This document shows, piece after piece, positions 57,241 through 64,000 of a stretch of DNA of 64,000 nt. The stretch comes from Chamaecrista fasciculata. Its lineage: Eukaryota; Streptophyta; Magnoliopsida; Fabales; Fabaceae. The stretch covers positions 1 through 64,000 of the forward strand of contig QANZ01043845.1 of assembly GCA_003254925.1 (NCBI GenBank), written 5' to 3'. Both the position numbers and the translations under genes were made by a program. The number at the start of each line of letters is the position of its first letter. Position 1 is the first letter of the stretch. The notes beneath the pieces are model-generated. The model ran no database searches. It saw nothing but the letters and a program-made list of their open reading frames with translations, and was not told where the DNA came from.

Positions 57241-58449
57241 NAAAAATAAAGGAGGGGGAGATAACTGTGAAACAAACAAGATTGTTAATTGTAGCTCTGG
57301 TATTAAAGGAGTATTGTGAGATAAAGGAGGATAAAGGGACCAAAAAGAAACATCCAAACGCACCCTTAGTATGCCAAATCATCTTTAACGACAAATAATG
57401 GATGGAAACCAATTTAGGACCAACGGTGAGATGTTTTCAAAAGTTATGAGACCAAAATTGTAAAAAATAAAAAAGTTATGAGAGCAAATTGAGATCTTTG
57501 TCAAAGTTATGGGACTAAAATTGCAACAAAAAAAGTTATGGGACCGAATTGAGACCTTTGTCAAAGGTATGAGACCAAAAGTGCACTATAGCCTTTTTTT
57601 CTGTTTTGGTTCTTAATGTTTTCTAAAAGTTTCATAATTGATCTCTAACTATTGAATGTGATCATATATATATATATATATATATTGTCCCAAACTTGAA
57701 TGCGATGAAATCAAAGCTACGAGTTAAATTTTATGAGTTCTTTCTATGCTCAATTAGAGTCATTAACAAATAAGGTCAAATTGGATATGAAAGCGGACCC
57801 GAAAATGGGTCGCTTCTTTCATGAATTTGATCATATTTATCTCATTTCACGTCTAAATGCAACAGAATCTAAACTACAAGTTACTTTGGACGAGTTCTTT
57901 CTCTTTCCAGTTGAGACTATTAACAAACGATGTCAAATAATACTATGAAAGCTAATTAAATAGAAAAATGATTTGTCAAGAGTAATTTGTAGCTCTAATT
58001 TCATTGCATTTAAATTTGAAACGAGAGAGATATAACCAAATTTATGATTCATGCTCGATTTAATCTTGTTTGCTGGATTAATCAAATTTAACACTTAACT
58101 TGGATTTCATCGCATGGGTGTTTAAAACGAGAGAGATATGACCATGTTCAATAGTCAGGACCAATTATGAAACTTTTAGGAAATATTAAAAATAAAAAAA
58201 GAACAAAAACATTTTACGAACCAAACAAAACTATGGGTAAATATGAGGGACCAAAATAAGATTTTGGCCTTATCTTTTTAAATTTTTCCTCCCATGCAAG
58301 ATAATATAGGTGTGCGTCTTGCGTGGAAAATAAATAGCGCGAACGCCGATACTCGTGTTCTATTTAAAAATAAAAATACAAAGGCGTACATAATATCTGC
58401 GCCGTTGGTTTAAATTTTGAAATAAAAGCGCGGCCCAGTTGGTAAGGAG

Positions 58450-59144
58450 TAGGGGTGAGCGCGGGCTGGGTTGGGGCGGGCTGAAGGAAAATCCCAGCCC
58501 AACCCGCACATCAATCTGCGGGTTGGGTTTTGCAATTTTTAAAATTCAACCCGAACCAACCCAACCCGCAAAACTGCGGGTTGGGTTGGGCTGAATCCGC
58601 GGGTTGATTTTTTTTTTAAACAANAACCCAACCCGCGGGTTGATTTTTTTTTTAAACAACAAAATAACACAAAGTAAATTAACAATTTGGTCCCTGAAAG
58701 ATTGAAATATACAATTTAGTCCCTAAAAGATCAAAATGGTATACTTTTTAGTCCTTGAAAGATTAAAACGATATATTATTTTGTCCATAAAAAGGACTAA
58801 TTAGTATACCATTTTGATTTTTCAGGGACTAAATTATACATTTCAATCTTTCAAGGATCGAGTTGTTAGCTCAGTGATCTTTCAAGGAACAAATTATTAG
58901 TTTACTCTATAATATATTATATATATTAGTAATTAATTATAAAAATATATATATTATATGTATTTGCGGGTCGCGGGTTGGGTTGGGTTCATAAACCTCC
59001 AGCCCGCAGACCAACCCGCAGGTATGCGGGTTGAGAATTTTGAACCCAACCCAACCCGCGAACCCAACCCAACCCATCCCGTGACTGCGGGTTGGGTTGG
59101 TTTTTGCGGGTTTGCGGGCTCGCGGGTTAGGATGCTCACCCCTA
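58450..59144. mobile_element. hAT-type MITE with 8-bp target duplication
   Basis: The ends TAGGGGTGAGC and GCTCACCCCTA are perfect inverted repeats of a common plant hAT terminus. GTAAGGAG flanks both sides (58442-58449 and 59145-59152), the 8-bp duplication of hAT. Both arms are dense GCGGGTTGGGTT / AACCCAACCCGC repeats. No transposase. One N lies at 58624. Confidence 0.9.
58672..58903. repeat. Foldback MITE inside the hAT MITE
   Basis: AGTAAATTAACAATTTGGTCC pairs with GGAACAAATTATTAGTTTACT, and GGTATACTTTTTAGTCC pairs with GGACTAATTAGTATACC. It separates the two GC-rich arms of the hAT element and is thus the youngest layer here. Confidence 0.7.
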
Positions 59145-59327
59145 GTAAGGAGTCAGCTCATAACCCACAAGGTCGTGAGTTCGAATCCCGCTGCCGATGT
59201 GAGGACTTTGTTGGTAGGCGATCTGTAAGTACCTCTATAAACGCTCATAGAGCCTGAAGGCCTGCTCTGGCCTTGGTGAGCCCTCATGGCCCAACTCACC
59301 TAAACTTTTGATGTGAAAAAAAAAAAA

Positions 59328-59826
59328 TTTAAATCAACGGTTCAGATGGTATCTGCCCCTTATTTGATAAGGTTTATTAATATTGCTTCTTTTGATAAAT
59401 TATCTTACAAGTATATTTTGTCAAATTATTAAAAAGCATATTTTAAGAACATATTAAAAAATACTAAACAATAATGATTTTGAGTGAGGACAGTAGGACA
59501 CAATTACCTAAAAAATAATTCAAATTGAGGAGGCCATGTGATTTGTATGGTTAGTTCTAATTTTACCAAACTCCTTTGAAAAATAAGCATGAAGCTCATG
59601 CCATGTAATTAAAAGTGATGTTTCTAAATTATTAGAAGTGCCTCATATTTATTTTTTTCAATTTGGTCCCTCTTAGATTTTTCTTCTCAATTTAATCCTT
59701 CAAAATTTGTTTTTAAGGAACTAAATTGAGAGTAAAAAATCTATGAAGGAACTAAATTGAGAAAATAATATTATTTAAGAAATTGAAATATAATTTTAAC
59801 TAAATAAAAATGAAAATTACGTTTTA
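59328..59826. other. AT-rich intergenic
   Basis: A weak foldback is possible around 59655-59770 (TTTGGTCCCTCTTAGATTTT with AAAATCTATGAAGGAAC). No gene. Confidence 0.4.
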
Positions 59827-60636
59827 GGCAAAAGTTTTTTTGGTACCCCAAATTATGGTGTAAGTTTCAATTGTACTCCCAAACTTTTTTTTTGAAGTCA
59901 ATTGTACTCTCAATCTTTCATTTGAGTCAATTGCATTCCACCCCCTATTTCAGTTAATAAAACTAACAGAAAATGTGTGACACTGGCTCAGTTGATGGTT
60001 GCTGACATGTCTCGTGAAGGTCCAAGTGAGGCAAATTTGGCAATTAAAAATGATGTTGTTCATCCATTCATCACATTACTGTCGGGCTTTTTCAAAACTG
60101 AGAAGGAGCAGTTAGGACAAATGCTTTAATCAATTTCGTTGGTGGAGTAAATCTGAATTTTGTCCAAATCCTAAGTGTGATCAACTACTAAATAATATGT
60201 GTGAGAACTCCAACTCTCTTATTCTAAAAACCAGGGTTCTATTGTTACTATATTAGAAAATATTAAAAAGAGCTTGGTAGAAAGATGGACAAAGAAAAGG
60301 AATGATGATGAGAAATTGCAACTTTTGACAAAGGTTTGATAAGAAATTGCAACCTTTGACGGTCCTTCCACCTTCTATTACTGCTGAGGGAAGAAAGTTT
60401 CTATTATTTTACTCATCCAAATTTCAAAACTAGATTTAGGGTTTTAACTAAATAATAGTCTAGTTGCACCTTCATAAGCCATGTCAACAATCATCAACTA
60501 AGTCAGCTGACAAATTAACAATTTTTCTTAGTTTCATTAACGAAATTAGAGGGTGAGGTACAACTGACAACATTAAGAATTTATAAGTACAACTGAAACT
60601 TACTCCACAGTTTGGAAGTACGGGAATACTTTTGCC
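59827..60636. mobile_element. Foldback element, 'AGGCAAAAGT' family
   Basis: The ends AGGCAAAAGTTTTTTTGGTA and TACGGGAATACTTTTGCCT, plus TCAATTGTAC / GTACAACTGA and CAGTTGATGGTTG / CAATCATCAACTAAG, form long arms. The interior (60040-60420) is unique and without a readable domain. The CAATTGTACTCC words link it to the right arm at 19820-20097. Confidence 0.68.
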
Positions 60637-61165
60637 TTATTCACTTCTTTATTTTTAAAGGTTGGTAGATTATGTTGAGTTGAATATCATCAAAATTTTA
60701 AAATTCGTATCCAAATTCAATTCAAACCACAGCGAGCTTAAGTTTTTTAACTCAAACCAACTAGCCCAACCCAAACTAACCGGTTTGATTGGTTTTGGCG
60801 AGTAACCCAACCTGCTGAGCAGCCCTACGTCTGATATAACTTACATAAGATCTCGAATCTTGTAGTGACAAATTTGCAAAGGGAAAAGCCCTTCATTTCA
60901 TTAAGGCTTGAGGATTTTCACATCATGTTTTATTAACGCTATCTATATATGTAGTAGTGGAGGAGCTTCTATTTTACATATAGTAGCAAAATGGGTGCTG
61001 CAAATGCAGGTGCTTGCTTCTTCATTGCCCAGAGAGCTAGAGAGTGGTAACTGCTATACCCTTTTTTTTTCTTGAGTCTTCAGAGAGAAGTGTTCCTCAT
61101 GATACCTTTTCCAGAATCTCATGGCAGCCTAGGCTTGAGAGTTCAGAATACTAAAACACCATCAT
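60637..61165. other. Intergenic plus AGPase 3' UTR
   Basis: No gene apart from the likely 3' UTR of the adjoining minus-strand gene in the right part. Confidence 0.5.
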
Positions 61166-63978
61166 CTATATGACAGTACCATCTTCTATTGTTGCCTTCT
61201 CCAAGATGACCGTGATTCCAGATCGAATGTAAAATCCATCTTCTGGTCTATCTGCTTCTTCAACACCCTGCAAACTCATAGCATTTAGGACCTAACATGG
61301 TTGGTGCTAAAAAATAGATCCATTTAAGCTCAATCTACATTGAACACAAGAAATTCTTAGGAATCTTTTAGGGTATGTTTGGCAATTAGAAGGGGAAGAA
61401 AAAGAGAAAGAGTGAAAGAGAAGGGAAAGGAGGGGAAGAGAAGGTTAACCTTTTCCATGTCGTCCCACTATTTGGGTGTTGATAGTTCGTAAAAAATATA
61501 TCTTAACTTGAAGTATCTTGAATTTATAAAGGAGAGGGATAATAGAATATTAACGACTAATCTTCCGTTATCTTCCTTTTCAATTTTGAACTTCTCAAAT
61601 AAGGAAAAGATATCAATATTATCTCCCCCTCTATTCTTTTCTCCTCTTTAATTCCCAGTCTAGACATAGCCTTAGTGTGCTAATACAAAGAGAGTTCAAT
61701 GAACCCTAACACCTGTAAAGTCCACTGAGTTCAGATTCCATTGGCTTATTGTACAATCAGTTAGTGCATTATATGTACTTTTATGAAGGAAAAAAAATTT
61801 AAGATTCTTTATATCTTTGCTAGCTAGTTCACCTACTATAGGATGACACAATTTTTTTTTTCAAAAAAAAAAACAATTCTTTACATTCTTTACATGAAGT
61901 TTATGTAAGTCTCGCCCTCATTAGTCTGTAAATAGACCTACTCTACTGATAAAGTTGGCTCAAAGGGCAAAGGAAGATGAGAAAGGATAGCTGTGCTTAC
62001 ATCATTGTTCATGATGATGACATCTTTCCCAATCCTTGCATTCTTGTCGATTATACAGTTCCTTCAACAGCAAAAATGTGACTATTAGCAGACAGAGCTA
62101 CTTCTTTATTCAAGTCCACAAAATGAATTAGAAACAATAGGGTATATTTTAGGACGAAGTAGTGATTATTACCTAATTTTGGTATTCCTTCCTATCCCAA
62201 TTGGGACCTTCCCTTCTGCTAGTAGAGAAGCAATTTCAGATTCAGTTTGGTAATAGTCCGCTCCCATCATCACGGTGTCCTGTAAAATGTGATTTTAGAT
62301 TGGAGTAATCTAAATATGGGGAAGTTTAGAGCTCTGAATCAATGAAGTTGTTCTAGTTAATTTACCTGGAGTTCAACACCATAATCCAAACGTGACCGTT
62401 CACCCACAATGGAATGCTGGACCGTACATTCTCGCAAAAAGCATCCATGGGAGATAATAGCATCCTTAATCTACGAGACTCAGGCATCAGAATCACAGCA
62501 TCTCATGAGGTTATTAACATATTTTAATGCAGAATATCTTACCTGACACTTATCAATCTTTGTTGGTGGCAGGAATCGGGGAGATGTCAAAATGGGTGTT
62601 TTGGGATCGTAAAATTCAAACTTCGGACTCTGTATGAGGAAAGATAAAGGAGATATCAGTTTCATTCGAATGAACAACTACAATTAGTCACAGCAATTAG
62701 GCTTATAGTACATGAAAGTAGCCCAAAGCACAAAATACCCCAGCCCTACATTTCAAAGAAAACATCATTTCTCTTCCAGTTTGCTGTGTTACAAAAAGCA
62801 GTTTGATGGTGACCTCATTCTTAAGCTTGAATGTAAAATAAGTGATAGTGAAGAATCTATGGTATTGTGGTTTAAAACCAATGCACGTGGATATACTAAT
62901 AAATTGGGCATATTATTAAATAAAAAAGAAATGCCAATCTAATATGATGAACCCACCTCTTCAGTAAGAGCAAGGTTAGCATCGTAAAAGGACTTTATAG
63001 TTCCAATGTCTTCCCAGTAGTCTCCGAAAAAATATGCCTGCAAAACAACAGACAATAAACTTGTACTAATACCTCGGTTACTTTAATCATAAGAGACAAG
63101 AACCTTTTTTTTTTTTTTATTTTGGCCTGAAAGAGACGAAGAACATTTACAGAAACAATGTTCCCATTGCTAGGGGTACTTAGATGGCAAATATGATTCA
63201 ATTATAAAACAGATAGAAAAAGAATAAACATATTTGGACTTTTGGTGCTTCTCTTACTTGGACATTGTGCTCCCTCACAGCTGCAGGAATGATTTCAGAC
63301 CCAAAGTCATTGGATGTAGGATATCTCCATTTCAGAAGCTTGAGTAAAACATCTGTCTTAAAAACATAAACTCCCATGGATGCAATATAAGGCAACCGTA
63401 ATGCATCTTGGTGTGATAACCCAATAAAAGAGGTATCTACTTGCTGCAGAGAATATAAAAGAGAACACATGACCATATTGAAAGATATTATGATAGTGCT
63501 ATAAGGCCATAATGCAAAACAAAAATTTGGATGCAACAAGTTTGCAAAAAGATTATTAAATTGTGGCAAGGAACAATTAGAGGCAGCTTGGGGCTTGATT
63601 GGTAACAAGTAACAACACAAACATAAATCTAAGTAATATAAATGTTTTTATTCTACCAGGTTATTGCTTTGCTGTTTTGAACTGGGATGAATTTCTAGTT
63701 ACTCTGGGAAGAAAAGGAAAAAAAAAAAAAAAAAAAGCTTCACAGGAGATGTTACTGTTAAGAACTTCACCCTAATAAGATTGTCAAAAAAAAAAAAAAT
63801 TCTTCAGTCACCAACTTCAGAAGAACCATCAAATTAAGAAGAAATCTGGAAGAAAGTGAAAACGTTAGATCAGCTAGTAATTACCATTGCTTTCAGATCA
63901 AAACCCTTTGGTTTTTCTGAAAATTGGATGATGCGGCCTCTGCTATCAACCTTGACCAATCCATAATCTGATGCACGG
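61166..63978 (-). CDS. ADP-glucose pyrophosphorylase large subunit, 3' part (runs off window)
   Basis: Plastid enzyme making ADP-glucose from glucose-1-phosphate and ATP, the committed step of starch synthesis; the large subunit mainly sets allosteric control by 3-PGA and phosphate. Eight exons on the minus strand: 63978-63885, 63443-63258, 63037-62957, 62629-62543, 62470-62366, 62279-62173, 62061-62001, 61267-61166, giving the last 273 residues; the 5' exons lie beyond 64000. [11 protein letters not shown] and [13 protein letters not shown] are the sugar-phosphate site region. [22 protein letters not shown] and [20 protein letters not shown] follow. The C-terminal left-handed beta-helix begins at SHGCFLREC and includes [23 protein letters not shown] and [10 protein letters not shown]. 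The end [17 protein letters not shown]...DGTVI is large-subunit type. Which APL isoform it is cannot be settled. Confidence 0.94.
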
Positions 63979-64000
63979 CTGAAAAGCAAGCAATTGGCAG

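Larger units (their letters stand above)
55132..57365. mobile_element. Third layer: Tourist-like (PIF/Harbinger) element
   Basis: The termini GGGTGCGTTTGGAT and ATCCAAACGCACCC are perfect over 14 bases and are flanked by TTA on both sides (55129-55131, 57366-57368), the 3-bp duplication of PIF/Harbinger. AAAGGAGGATAAAGG words occur near both ends. A GGTATGTAATTATTGTGG block matches the complement of the MITEs at 690-1075 and 45128-45311. No transposase frame is visible; the 2.2-kb length comes partly from later insertions. Confidence 0.8.
54958..57593. mobile_element. Second layer: foldback of the 'GGCTAAAGTGCAC' family
   Basis: The ends are GGCTAAAGTGCACTTTTGG and AAAAGTGCACTATAGCC. The arms repeat CATAACTTT / AAAGTTATG and CTCACCGTTGGTCC / GGACCAACGGTGAG, the same plan as 38728-41362. 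T-runs at both outer junctions hide any target duplication. Confidence 0.78.
54890..58269. mobile_element. Outer foldback element of a four-layer nest
   Basis: The left arm (GGACAAAATTCTATTTTGCATC, then GTTTCGTTTTGGTCTATAAT) pairs imperfectly with the right arm (GAGGGACCAAAATAAGATTT). After the inner nest the interior resumes at 57594 with TTTCTGTTTTGGTTCTTAAT and the blocks CGGACCCGAAAATGGGTCGC and TTATCTCATTTCACGTC, shared with 5331-7160. It starts about 135 bases upstream of the PV42-like start codon, so it may border or replace part of that promoter. Confidence 0.65.
58428..59327 (+). mobile_element. tRNA-derived SINE split by a hAT MITE
   Basis: The head CGCGGCCCAGTTGGTAAGGAG is a box A; it breaks at 58449 and resumes at 59145. 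Box B GAGTTCGAATCCCGC lies at about 59178-59192. A body of about 120 bases and an A-rich tail (59315-59327) follow. Target duplications of the SINE itself are not clear because the flanks are themselves an inverted repeat (CCGTTGGTTTAAATTT and AAATTTAAATCAACGG). Confidence 0.72.

Noticed and set aside
59150-59200. tRNA gene with GTTCGAATCCC box B
   Set aside because: Its box A is separated by a hAT element and the body and A-tail are SINE-like.
63198-63620. 140-codon minus-strand frame with alternative N-terminus in the AGPase gene
   Set aside because: It reads through the intron into the true exon 63443-63258; family sequence fixes the exon start at QVDTSFIG.

Overview
This is nuclear DNA of a flowering plant, most probably a eudicot. 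It is AT-rich, has intron-split genes with GT-AG junctions, CT-rich 5' leaders, plant-only gene families (CIB-type bHLH, PV42-type CBS protein, ADP-glucose pyrophosphorylase large subunit) and dense nested plant transposons. The exact species cannot be read from the sequence. Nothing prokaryotic, no CRISPR array and no convincing tRNA or rRNA gene was seen; tRNA-like pieces belong to SINEs. LAYOUT: 1-7.2 kb is transposon DNA dominated by an L1-type LINE (ORF1 tail plus nearly whole ORF2) beside Tourist-like and foldback MITEs. 7.2-18.1 kb is gene-poor AT-rich DNA carrying at least five foldback elements, one a Mutator-type MITE with a perfect 9-bp target duplication. 18.2-18.56 kb is an isolated GC-richer island with four ACGT-core boxes. 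18.66-20.1 kb is a composite of a foldback element, a LINE RNase H remnant and an LTR-like fossil. 22.7-25.5 kb holds a seven-exon bHLH gene (+). 29.6-32.7 kb holds a five-exon NmrA/PLR3-like reductase (-). 35.9-38.0 kb holds RER1 (-). 38.6-43.9 kb is a duplicated upstream segment of RER1, later invaded by a foldback element that itself received a Copia-like solo LTR; between the two copies lies a Pack-MULE carrying pieces of two host genes. 46.0-50.4 kb holds a conserved gene of unknown function (+). 51.7-54.8 kb holds a PV42-type SnRK1 gamma-like gene (-). 54.9-59.3 kb is two stacks of nested elements. 61.2-64.0 kb is the 3' part of an ADP-glucose pyrophosphorylase large-subunit gene (-), running off the right edge. 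FUNCTION: the genes do not form a cluster or pathway. PV42-like and the AGPase subunit both touch carbon/energy status, but 6 kb of repeats separates them and no functional link is claimed. The most interesting single object is the 1,006-bp Pack-MULE at 42418-43423, with perfect 9-bp target duplications, a fasciclin (FAS1) fragment on one strand and a CIPK-type kinase fragment on the other. All exon borders were set by reading GT/AG sites and keeping frame; none has transcript support here.
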